This document shows, piece by piece, positions 4,953-11,320 of a stretch of 11,320 nt of DNA (position 1 is the stretch's first letter; each line of letters opens with the position of its first letter). The position numbers were made by a program, and so were the translations under genes. The stretch spans positions 1-11,320 of the forward strand of contig PWPS01000014.1 in NCBI GenBank assembly GCA_003557065.1, written 5' to 3'. Under the pieces are notes generated by a model. It searched no databases and was not told the origin of the DNA. It saw only the letters and a program-made list of their open reading frames with translations. The DNA comes from Candidatus Nealsoniibacteriota bacterium (GTDB taxonomy: Bacteria > Patescibacteriota > Minisyncoccia > Minisyncoccales > PWPS01).

Positions 4953-6131
4953 ATGATAATGATACACAAAGTTACAGATATACCGACATCTTCGCCGCAG
5001 ACAATTACAACGCTTAAAGAGTTATATGAATACATGACCCAATGTTTTGTCGGAAGGGATACAGAGATCAAGGTTGCTATCCTTGCACTACTTGCCCGTG
5101 AACATGCCATCTTTATCGGGCCCCCAGGCATTGCCAAGAGCGCCCTCATTAATCGGCTCTCACAACTCTGCCGCATGTCTGCATTTCGATTACTCATGGG
5201 AAAAACCACATTGATTGAGCAACTTGTCGGAGTCCCGAAGATACGGGTACTTCGGGAAGATGATCGGTTAGAATATAATATTGATGGAATGTTACCGACT
5301 GCCGATGTCGCCTTTTTAGATGAAATCTATAAAGCCTCAAACACGATTTTGAATATGCTCTTGACGTTAATTCAAGAGCGCATTTTTGATAACGGTGGAC
5401 AGGTCGTAAAATGTCCGTTACAGACGTTATTCGCCGCCGCAAACCACGTGCCACGTGACCCACAATATCGCGCATTTCATGACCGCTTTTTGTTTCGAGT
5501 CTTTTCCGAAGCATTACCTTTAGAGCTAAAAACGATGCTGTTTGATCATTATATTATAATGCGAGAGCGTACGGATGAGAAACTGCCTGATATTGCACCG
5601 AAGTTACTTGAAGAAGCCCAAGAAAAGGTTAACCATGTGGATTTGACGGCAATTAAACCGATGTATTTAGAGCTCTTATATGAATTAGCGGAACGGCGGA
5701 TTATCATTTCTGACCGACGGATGGGGCAAATTTTAACCGCAATGGCCGCACACGCCGTGTTTAATGGGCGGATGACCGCAACGGTCGATGATTTGTGGGT
5801 GATTCAATATACGATTCCATATTCCGAAGATGAGTTTGTTGAAGTGGTCGATGTTTATCAAACCATACAACAAAAATATAATTTACAAAACGCGAATTTA
5901 CGCGCGATAAGGACACAAATCATTGCCCTTGCAAATGCAGTTGCCATGTCTCCTACTTCGGAGGAAAATTTTGCCCGTGTGCAAGAATTACAACAATTGA
6001 AAACTGAAATAGCGGAATATACTCATAGTAATGATATTGATCCAGAATTATTACGAGATGTGCAGATGATGGTTCAACAAACATTACATGAGATAAAAGA
6101 GATTTTGGAGGAAAATAAATGTGTCACGTAA
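4953..6131 (+). CDS. RavA-like MoxR AAA+ ATPase
   Basis: The product is 392 aa. A GTG at 4950 is a possible alternative start, but the ATG at 4953 fits the TATA distance and has no good Shine-Dalgarno site, as expected for a leaderless message. Motifs seen: Walker A GPPGIAKS (56-63), Walker B VAFLDEI with D123 and E124, sensor 1 asparagine in AAANH (164), arginine-finger region HDRFLFR (R178, R182) and sensor 2 SDRRMGQ (R255, R256). GPPGIAKS, the LDEI-KA--ILN-LLT-I-ER-F-NG segment and SDRR match the RavA branch of MoxR closely. RavA's C-terminal LARA-type region is absent; here a short helical tail ends the protein. Its predicted role is an ATP-driven hexameric remodeller acting with the divergent VWA protein. 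It overlaps the next gene by 13 bases. Confidence 0.9.
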   Translation: MIMIHKVTDIPTSSPQTITTLKELYEYMTQCFVGRDTEIKVAILALLAREHAIFIGPPGIAKSALINRLSQLCRMSAFRLLMGKTTLIEQLVGVPKIRVLREDDRLEYNIDGMLPTADVAFLDEIYKASNTILNMLLTLIQERIFDNGGQVVKCPLQTLFAAANHVPRDPQYRAFHDRFLFRVFSEALPLELKTMLFDHYIIMRERTDEKLPDIAPKLLEEAQEKVNHVDLTAIKPMYLELLYELAERRIIISDRRMGQILTAMAAHAVFNGRMTATVDDLWVIQYTIPYSEDEFVEVVDVYQTIQQKYNLQNANLRAIRTQIIALANAVAMSPTSEENFARVQELQQLKTEIAEYTHSNDIDPELLRDVQMMVQQTLHEIKEILEENKCVT

Positions 6132-6949
6132 AAACATTGATGACGGAATTACCCGAGACGGAGTTTAATTTACTGGTCGAGTTAAATAAATTCCGTGAAT
6201 ATACGATTAAACGAGAACGATTATTACAGCAATTACAAGATGTCTGTTATTTGATGAACCGCAAAAAAATGTTGCTTCGAGGAAATCGTCCGTTGAAAGT
6301 CGAGTTAGAAAAGCGGGGGGGAACACTTTACGGGTATGCAGACACATATACGTTTCTTTTTTCGGCAATGCCTGAATTGACCGTTGAACAATCACCAGTT
6401 TATGTATCTTTACAGGATTGTGTGCCGTTAAATGTATGGTTATTTCCGAAGGAAGAAAAATATGAATGCCATCGACTCTCCTCACGGGTGTCTTCTTCTT
6501 TGGCAACACGTTTAGAACCACATCAAATCTCAAAAATTAAACGGAGCCTTCAGAAATTAGCGACGAAGTTTAAAAAGATTAAAGACGAATGGGAAGACCC
6601 GATGGAAACGTATGTATCATATTATTGTTACATTGCATTGAATTTTTTAGAGCATCGGTTTCTTCGTCCGAAGGGGCTCTCGATGCAACAATTATATACA
6701 TGGCGCATGTATGATGAGGATGAAAAAATGTTTACGAAACTAACACAGCATTTCGCGGATAAGATATATAGCGTTTCAAATGATATGACATTAGATTATA
6801 CACGAATTTCAGAGGCAGATGCCAGACAATTTTCGTATGAAACCTGTCTTGTCCTCGGAGACTATGGGGTTCGTGTAATTTTTCATCCAATGAAAACCTC
6901 TGATCCCTTGTCCGAAGGAATGTTCCGATATATGTTACAAATTGATTAA
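6119..6949 (+). CDS. Unknown protein, third member of the RavA-like operon
   Basis: The product is 276 aa. A strong GGAGG site sits eight bases before the ATG at 6119, inside the end of the ATPase gene, so translation is probably coupled. The N-terminus has a charged helical stretch (about 15-45, likely coiled coil: LNKFREYTIKRERLLQQLQD). The middle is mixed strands, and 150-185 is a Lys-rich helix. The end has strand-rich sequence (CLVLGDYGVRVIFHP). There is no catalytic motif, signal or membrane segment. The family is not recognised. Its position suggests an adaptor, a substrate or an effector of the MoxR-VWA pair. Such third genes are known in vWA-MoxR ternary systems, but I cannot match it to any. 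Confidence 0.85.
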   Translation: MCHVKTLMTELPETEFNLLVELNKFREYTIKRERLLQQLQDVCYLMNRKKMLLRGNRPLKVELEKRGGTLYGYADTYTFLFSAMPELTVEQSPVYVSLQDCVPLNVWLFPKEEKYECHRLSSRVSSSLATRLEPHQISKIKRSLQKLATKFKKIKDEWEDPMETYVSYYCYIALNFLEHRFLRPKGLSMQQLYTWRMYDEDEKMFTKLTQHFADKIYSVSNDMTLDYTRISEADARQFSYETCLVLGDYGVRVIFHPMKTSDPLSEGMFRYMLQID

Positions 6950-7039
6950 CCCTTTTTTTTCTTGATGTAGCGATGAATGACGGATGAAACTTTCATGGGT
7001 TTTATCATATCATAGTGAAAGAAATTAAAAGGAAAAAAT
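6950..7039. terminator. Convergent intergenic region: T tracts both ways and an orphan palindrome
   Basis: A run of eight T (6953-6960) follows the stop of the + strand operon. On the minus strand T-rich sequence (7038-7033 and beyond) follows the stop of the VWA gene. Neither has a hairpin. A perfect palindrome lies at 6984-6996 with no start codon at the usual distance in either direction. A 14-codon frame from 7046 is not credible. Confidence 0.5.
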
Positions 7040-8698
7040 TTAAACATGTGTGGTTTGTGTCTGTACAATCTTCTTTACGAGCGTTGTTAAGGCCTTCGTA
7101 AGGTCACTATTTCCAACACTGATAACATGCGATTTTCCGTAGATCTCACATAACCGCTCGTCATCTTCAGAATTTAATGATAATGCAAATATATCGATAC
7201 CGTTTTCACGTGTGCTTTTCACTGCCATGCGCGTGTGTTCGATGGCGGCTTCTCCTTTATAATTGGGTTGTAATGGTAATCCATCGGAGATAATAATCAT
7301 AAATCTTCTATAGCACGTGATTTCTTGAAATTTTTCCCGCAAATCTAAAATTGCGTATCCATCACGATTGTCACCGCAATAGCATGGTTCAATTTCACCG
7401 ATCATTTCAATATATTCGCCATGCGTACTGTCTTTTTCACATATATACGGGAAATCCGCATCAATGGCTTCAAATCGTTCTTTATGAATTTTCTCGTGAA
7501 ATCCTTTATATCGCAGTAAAAAGTTGATTGGCTTGCTAATATGTGAGGTGTGTCCATATACCGCAAGCTTTAAGCTATTCTGAATCGCCTCCGTTAACAC
7601 AATTGTTGCTTCTCGGACGCGTGCGGAACGGTTTTCCCTTGACATGGAACCAGAATTATCCGTGACAATCATAATTCCGAGTTTTCCATCCGTATTTTGT
7701 GGAATCTGGAAAGGGGTATTCGTGAGATTCAATATTATGTGTGGTAAGCGCCGCTGATCAATTAATCCCGTAGGTTGCGATCTTTCAAACTGATCTCTAA
7801 ATTCCGTAAATTTTCGGAATAGTTTGTGAAGCTTTTTAATCGTTTGAGCATAGTGTTTTACTATTTTTGGATATTCGACAATCTCGAATCGCTTTGGTAC
7901 CGCTTCGACGGGTGGCGCATGTAGTTCACGATAAACCGATGCTTGCTGTCCGATTGTTTCTTCTTTATTTCGTAACAATCGTTTCAATAATTCATTCTGT
8001 CCAAATTTGCTATTAATAGAATTATAATAATTAAACATTTTTCTATCAGGTTTCGCAAGTGTAATCTCATGCGCCACAGAGCGAAATTGTGGTGTGTTTT
8101 TAATCGTTTGATTCTGTACCTTTTTTTGCGGGGCTTTCGGGAGAAAACCTTTTAACACATGTGCTAATTTACGGCTTTCTTGTATTGCCGTAATTTGTGT
8201 CGGATATTCACGTAACACGTCATAAATCCGATTAATTTCCGTTAATATCTTTTTCGGAAAGAGGTTTTCACATATTTGAATTAATTCCTCGTGCTGTCCA
8301 TATTTCGCTAAAATCTCTCGATGAAACAGCACATAAAGAATGTCAAATACCGAGGGTACAAGTTTAAACGCTTCAAATTCATCTCGAAACCATCCTGGAA
8401 AATCTGACTCGAGGAGGCAATGGATTCGCGCATCCTCGAACATACTTAACAGCGCAAGTGCAGTTTCTTGCCCACTTCCACATAATTTCGCAATCTCGGA
8501 CACGTGCTCCGTGAAATAGACCACTTTGGAATTAAAAAGCAAATGCCCTCCAAGATGTACAACGTCAAAAATAGACGCATGTGAAGGTATGCTATGTGTG
8601 CCTTTAAAGTTTGTTTGCACCTTTCCGCCCTCAGTGATTGTGAGGCTTTTTTCGGAAAACAGTGCGAAAATTCTCCGAAGGAGGTAGTTTCTGTTCAT
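7040..8698 (-). CDS. CobT/NorD-like VWA-domain protein (partner of the 8886 ATPase)
   Basis: The product is 552 aa from the ATG at 8698, with GGGGAG about eight bases upstream and a TATA-like box 22-23 bases upstream. The N-terminus has the FEDARIH motif (87-93), matching the conserved 'EDAR(I/V)E' of NorD/CobT-type proteins. A Lys-rich helical linker (about 180-305) follows. Residues 340-550 form a VWA domain: D347-N-S349-G-S351, then NRDGYAI (444-450, where this family has N-x-DG in place of the usual Thr), then ISDG with D482. Several Cys lie at 420-441 (ICEKD...CYC). Proteins of this class pair with CbbQ/NorQ/CobS-like ATPases to insert or remove metals or cofactors or to reactivate enzymes. 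The target here is unknown; no metalloenzyme gene is nearby. Confidence 0.8.
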   Translation of the reverse strand: MNRNYLLRRIFALFSEKSLTITEGGKVQTNFKGTHSIPSHASIFDVVHLGGHLLFNSKVVYFTEHVSEIAKLCGSGQETALALLSMFEDARIHCLLESDFPGWFRDEFEAFKLVPSVFDILYVLFHREILAKYGQHEELIQICENLFPKKILTEINRIYDVLREYPTQITAIQESRKLAHVLKGFLPKAPQKKVQNQTIKNTPQFRSVAHEITLAKPDRKMFNYYNSINSKFGQNELLKRLLRNKEETIGQQASVYRELHAPPVEAVPKRFEIVEYPKIVKHYAQTIKKLHKLFRKFTEFRDQFERSQPTGLIDQRRLPHIILNLTNTPFQIPQNTDGKLGIMIVTDNSGSMSRENRSARVREATIVLTEAIQNSLKLAVYGHTSHISKPINFLLRYKGFHEKIHKERFEAIDADFPYICEKDSTHGEYIEMIGEIEPCYCGDNRDGYAILDLREKFQEITCYRRFMIIISDGLPLQPNYKGEAAIEHTRMAVKSTRENGIDIFALSLNSEDDERLCEIYGKSHVISVGNSDLTKALTTLVKKIVQTQTTHV

Positions 8699-8716
8699 AC
8701 TTTCTCCCCGATGCGG

Positions 8717-8746
8717 ATTTAAAACATTTCACAATGAAAGTTTCAT
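8717..8746 (-). promoter_or_regulatory. Promoter of the CobT/NorD-like VWA gene
   Basis: Perfect palindrome at 8734-8746, extended to a 17-bp dyad (8732-8748) by two more paired bases on each side. On the minus strand TTTTAAAT follows at 8724-8717. The start codon at 8698 is 36 bases from the palindrome. Confidence 0.65.
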
Positions 8747-8837
8747 TGAAATAAGATCGAAATAAACATTATCAAAAAAGGGATAAAAAGTCTCTATGTT
8801 TCTGACAAATACATACTCTTTTCTCGAAGAATATGAT

Positions 8838-8868
8838 GTGAAAGTTTCATTGTTGTTATTTTTAAAAT
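8838..8868 (+). promoter_or_regulatory. Promoter of the CbbQ/NorQ-like ATPase gene
   Basis: GTGAAAGTTTCAT at 8838-8850 (one change) and TTTTAAAA at 8860-8867, 22-23 bases before the ATG at 8886. Unlike pair 1, the two divergent genes here each have their own palindrome, 104 bases apart start to start. Confidence 0.65.
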
Positions 8869-8885
8869 TATCTGGTGGAGATGTC

Positions 8886-9869
8886 ATGAGTAGAGAAACT
8901 AATCAAAGCGCTATTCGATCGACGTTGTCGCTAGAAAACATAAAAATACCACAAAAAAGAGAATATTCAACATATATCTCTTATGATCGTGAATTTGATT
9001 GTGCACGAATTGTATTCACACAACAACCCGAGCCGTACACCGTTGGATTTGGGTTGTTTACGCCACCAGGCATGGGAAAGACACTTTACGCGTACAATCT
9101 TGCCGCGAAGTTCGGTGCGTATTTAGTAAAGGTCGATTGCAATTCGCAAATGCGGGAAGACCATTTACTCGGTGCGTATCGCACGGGCCTCAATGAAAAT
9201 GGTGACGTGGAGACCGTGTGGGAAGATGGGCCGTTACCGCTTGCGGTGCGGCTTGCAAACACGGGTAAAAAAGTGGTTGTTTTAATGAATGAATTCAATT
9301 TGCTTCGTCCCGATATACAGCCGTTATTGAATCCATTGCTTGATTTCCAAAAATCGATTACTTTGACAAGCTATGGAAATGAAACGGTTAAGTTAACACG
9401 AGGTTGTATAATCTTCGTGCTAACGGGGAACCCGAATATCATTGGAGTAAATCCGATTCCGCAAAATGTATGGTCTCGGATGATTGTCTTGTTAAAAATG
9501 GATATTGGAGACGTTATCCGTACAAAAAAGAACGTTTTAACGGAGATCTACCAGACTGTGCTTAGAATACCGAAGAAGAGTGCACAAATCTTAACATTAT
9601 TGAATGAGAAACTTGTTATAGCGTATGAGAATAATGATGCTATTACTAATCCGCCCACCCCTCGAGTCTTAATTAATTTGTTCCGTCATATTCGCCCTAT
9701 TGCAAATGCAAATCTCTTAACAATGAAAGAGAAACGTGAACATATTGAGTATATCATTCAAACTGTGCTAATCAATTATGTTGCCAAAGACAGAGATGAG
9801 GCAGAGTATGTATTAAAGGTTCTTGAAGGGATGGATATGTTCGAGAAACTGCGGATTGCCGCAGCATAG
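8886..9869 (+). CDS. CbbQ/NorQ/CobS-like MoxR-class AAA+ ATPase with altered Walker motifs
   Basis: The product is 327 aa from the ATG at 8886 (MSRETNQ...). The frame opens at 8796, but that extension crosses the palindrome and TATA-like box. GGTGGAG also lies seven bases upstream of 8886. Motifs seen: Walker A TPPGMGKT (59-66), with Thr where the first Gly is usual; Walker B VVLMNEF with Asn135 in place of Asp and Glu136 kept; sensor 1 in TGNPN (181-184); arginine finger in WSRM (R198); sensor 2 in TPRVLIN (R260). The DGPLPLAVR...LRPDIQPLLNPLLD segment is typical of the CbbQ/NorQ/GvpN-like clade. The Asn in Walker B may weaken magnesium binding or ATP turnover. It is divergent from its VWA partner. 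A broken copy of its 3' end lies at 1430-1535. Confidence 0.85.
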   Translation: MSRETNQSAIRSTLSLENIKIPQKREYSTYISYDREFDCARIVFTQQPEPYTVGFGLFTPPGMGKTLYAYNLAAKFGAYLVKVDCNSQMREDHLLGAYRTGLNENGDVETVWEDGPLPLAVRLANTGKKVVVLMNEFNLLRPDIQPLLNPLLDFQKSITLTSYGNETVKLTRGCIIFVLTGNPNIIGVNPIPQNVWSRMIVLLKMDIGDVIRTKKNVLTEIYQTVLRIPKKSAQILTLLNEKLVIAYENNDAITNPPTPRVLINLFRHIRPIANANLLTMKEKREHIEYIIQTVLINYVAKDRDEAEYVLKVLEGMDMFEKLRIAAA

Positions 9870-9870
9870 A

Positions 9871-9888
9871 TTTTTTTCCCTTTTTTTT
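9871..9888 (+). terminator. Double T-tract terminator
   Basis: Two T runs (9871-9877 and 9881-9888) directly follow the TAG stop. No hairpin precedes them. The same double tract is kept behind the broken copy at 1430-1450. Confidence 0.5.
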
Positions 9889-9899
9889 GATATGGAAAC

Positions 9900-9950
9900 G
9901 TTATGACATCATGAAAGTTTCATGTCATAACTTTATGAACAATATAAATT
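9900..9950 (+). promoter_or_regulatory. Promoter of the 9970 gene with an extended dyad
   Basis: Perfect palindrome at 9911-9923, flanked by a second pair of arms GTTATGAC (9900-9907) and GTCATAAC (9924-9931) offset by three bases. TATAAATT at 9943-9950 is 23-24 bases before the ATG at 9970. The palindrome is 47 bases from the start, about one helical turn (11 bases) further than the usual 36. Confidence 0.6.
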
Positions 9951-9969
9951 TATATAATAGTGAACAACT

Positions 9970-10644
9970 ATGGATGATCTTGAAGAAATTCTAAACTCTG
10001 GGTTACTTGTGAGCGTCGGAGAGTCACCCGAGCCTGAACCTACACCCGAAGAAATGAGGTTAACATTTCCAACCGAGATTTCACGGATTAACGGAGATGT
10101 GGGCGTCGATTTTCAAACGACACTTCCGCCGATGTGGGTGCTGACCTTTCATGAGATTTTTAGTGAGTTTTCTAAAAACACCCCAGTGTCATTGCTTCGC
10201 CCACTTGAAGTGGCATTTGACATTTTGGAAGGCAGACTTTCGCCGCACGAGGATTTTAATTTAGAATTAACGCCGCATGAGGATTTTCGAGAGGTATATC
10301 GAGATTTATTAATACACATCGTAAAAAACTCTCCGATTTTGAGAGAGGAGGCGGATTTAGAATACCTTGCGGGCAAGCTCGCGGGCGAAAATGTGAACCT
10401 CAAGCGTGCATTTCGGATTAAATCGTTTTCCGAACCGCCGCCACACGTGGGGTATTTTCAATATCTCTTATCTTTATTCAAAAATGACCAGCGTGTCTCG
10501 AAGAAAGAGATACTCCCAATTGAGCGTCCGATTACACATACGACGTTGCAAGACCTTCGGCGGCGAAGGTATAAGATTAAAGACGAAGAAGAACGTTTAC
10601 GAGCATTTCTAGCGTTTTTCTTTACGGAAATGCCAACTAATTAA
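9970..10644 (+). CDS. Unknown protein downstream of the CbbQ-like ATPase
   Basis: The product is 224 aa. There is no Shine-Dalgarno site before the ATG at 9970, which fits a leaderless message. The N-terminal 30 residues are acidic and Pro-rich (GESPEPEPTPEE). A short internal tandem repeat occurs at about 91-107 (SPHEDF...TPHEDF), visible in the DNA as two near-copies of CGCCGCA(C/T)GAGGATTTT. The C-terminal ~40 residues are strongly charged (LRRRRYKIKDEEERLRAF). There is no catalytic motif, signal peptide or membrane segment. The family is not recognised. It occupies the same relative place after pair 2 as 6119-6949 does after pair 1, but has its own promoter, and the two are not visibly similar. 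Confidence 0.8.
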   Translation: MDDLEEILNSGLLVSVGESPEPEPTPEEMRLTFPTEISRINGDVGVDFQTTLPPMWVLTFHEIFSEFSKNTPVSLLRPLEVAFDILEGRLSPHEDFNLELTPHEDFREVYRDLLIHIVKNSPILREEADLEYLAGKLAGENVNLKRAFRIKSFSEPPPHVGYFQYLLSLFKNDQRVSKKEILPIERPITHTTLQDLRRRRYKIKDEEERLRAFLAFFFTEMPTN

Positions 10645-10674
10645 CTTTTTTTATTAAAACATGGAGGAAAAAAA

Positions 10675-10854
10675 ATGCAAGCGCAAAAAACGGATTATGA
10701 ACAATTGTTACATTCTGCAGACTACCAAGGCCAAATCCAATTAATGTTTGATAAGAACGGTGAGCAAACATGGATTATAGGACAAAAAGAACAGATGTTG
10801 ACATGGAATCACGGACAACACGGATTATGTTATTACCCTGACGAACGATATTGA
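10675..10854 (+). CDS. Small hypothetical protein
   Basis: The product is 59 aa: MQAQKTDYEQLLHSADYQGQ, then a strand-rich part (IQLMFDKNGEQTWIIGQKEQ) and an aromatic end (CYYPDERY). A GGAGG site at 10663-10667 lies seven bases before the ATG, the same ATGGAGGAAAAAAAATG context as at 564. Its stop is followed by a run of seven T (10855-10861). It lies 30 bases after the 9970 gene, probably in the same operon. The strong ribosome site and small size suggest a real gene. Function unknown. Confidence 0.65.
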   Translation: MQAQKTDYEQLLHSADYQGQIQLMFDKNGEQTWIIGQKEQMLTWNHGQHGLCYYPDERY

Positions 10855-10894
10855 TTTTTTTACTACGTTAAGACAAAACTGAGGAGAAAAAAAA

Positions 10895-11050
10895 ATGAGG
10901 CAGTATAAATATTGGGAACGAACGATTCCTGCGACGAATAAATGTATTGTTGTGAGTCATTCTACCACTGATTTTGCCACGAACCACCTGATCATCATTG
11001 AAACTTTCATGGGTCGTATTCTCCGAAGAAAAAAAAATACACCTTTTTAA
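10895..11050 (+). CDS. Small hypothetical protein, basic C-terminus
   Basis: The product is 51 aa (MRQYKYWERTIPATNKCIVV...). A GAGGAG site at 10881-10886 precedes the ATG by eight bases. A palindrome (10998-11010) and a TATA-like box (11045-11052) of the next gene fall within or at the end of its 3' half. The last 15 residues (GRILRRKKNTPF) may therefore be incidental read-through of regulatory DNA, and the original gene may have been longer or truncated here. Function unknown. Confidence 0.5.
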   Translation: MRQYKYWERTIPATNKCIVVSHSTTDFATNHLIIIETFMGRILRRKKNTPF

Positions 11051-11052
11051 AT
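10998..11052 (+). promoter_or_regulatory. Likely promoter of the gene at the right edge
   Basis: TTGAAACTTTCAT (10998-11010, one change) and TTTTAAAT (11045-11052), the latter 24-25 bases before the ATG at 11073. The palindrome-to-start distance (62 bases) is larger than elsewhere, so the palindrome's role here is less certain than the TATA-like box. Confidence 0.45.
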
Positions 11053-11072
11053 CGAAAAAATGATATGAATGT

Positions 11073-11320
11073 ATGGATGAATTTCAAAATTTACGTGACG
11101 GGTTTGATCATGTTACCACAATGCTGGAAGGTTGTATTCAAAGCGGCTTCATAAAAGACATTTGTATGATTGATGAAAATGTATTACACAAAAACGCATT
11201 AAATTATCAACGCCTTGAGGCTATTGAGAATGTGGGACTGCTGGATCAATTGTGTAACAGCGCTATTTTGTACGCCCTTGGGCAGTCTGAAGCCGTCAAG
11301 CAAGTCAGTGTTCAAAACGT
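11073..11320 (+). CDS. Partial hypothetical protein cut by the window end
   Basis: Open for 82 codons with no stop: MDEFQNLRDGFDHVTTMLEG..., mostly helical by appearance, ending ...QSEAVKQVSVQN at the edge. The ATG at 11073 is the first in frame after a stop at 11061-11063. No Shine-Dalgarno site precedes it, but a TATA-like box is at the leaderless distance. Family not recognised from this piece. Confidence 0.6.
   Translation, partial: MDEFQNLRDGFDHVTTMLEGCIQSGFIKDICMIDENVLHKNALNYQRLEAIENVGLLDQLCNSAILYALGQSEAVKQVSVQN

Noticed and set aside
4892..5209. Minus-strand 105-codon frame
   Set aside because: It overlaps the shared promoter and is antisense to the Walker A region of the MoxR gene.
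1..11320. tRNA or rRNA genes
   Set aside because: No cloverleaf with conserved T-loop sequence or ribosomal RNA core motif was noticed on either strand, though this was by eye only.

Overview
The window reads as an accessory (plasmid, virus or integrated-element) segment, more likely archaeal than bacterial. Three sequence signs point that way. Most first genes of transcription units carry an AT-rich TATA-like box centred 22-27 bases before the start codon, which is the geometry of archaeal leaderless promoters. Genes inside operons have strong Shine-Dalgarno sites instead. Nearly every stop codon is followed by one or two runs of 6-9 T on the coding strand without a hairpin. A low-GC bacterium or its phage cannot be excluded, because three promoters also have purine-rich Shine-Dalgarno-like stretches. 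I cannot name the species.

Left part (1-3000): two copies of a three-part cassette on the minus strand. Each copy has a promoter with a palindrome, a paralogous gene whose product starts MKQ, a conserved linker with an inverted repeat, an acidic or ParB-like second gene, and then the same 52-bp promoter for a third gene (a small zinc-ribbon-like protein in one copy, cut by the window edge in the other). Between the copies lies a broken C-terminal piece of an AAA+ ATPase gene that exists intact at 8886-9869. IS200/IS605-like hairpin remnants lie at about 1550 and 3240. A run of four palindromes spaced about 94-100 bp apart fills 2918-3222.

Middle and right part (3300-9870): two MoxR-type AAA+ ATPase / VWA-domain pairs, each pair divergently transcribed. 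Pair 1 resembles RavA-ViaA (VWA at 3315-4868, ATPase at 4953-6131) and is followed by an overlapping gene of unknown function (6119-6949). Pair 2 resembles the CbbQ/NorQ - CobT/NorD class (VWA at 7040-8698, ATPase at 8886-9869). A gene of unknown function (9970-10644), two small Shine-Dalgarno-led ORFs and a gene cut by the right edge follow.

A 13-bp palindrome, ATGAAA(G/C)TTTCAT, ties the window together. I count 14 copies (nine perfect, four with one change, one more divergent). In eight promoters its near edge lies 36-39 bases before the chosen start codon, just upstream of the TATA-like box. One copy between the two genes of pair 1 is positioned to serve both directions. The simplest reading is a single regulon in which one dyad-binding factor controls two ATPase-VWA remodelling machines and a shuffled set of small accessory genes. 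The functional output is unknown.
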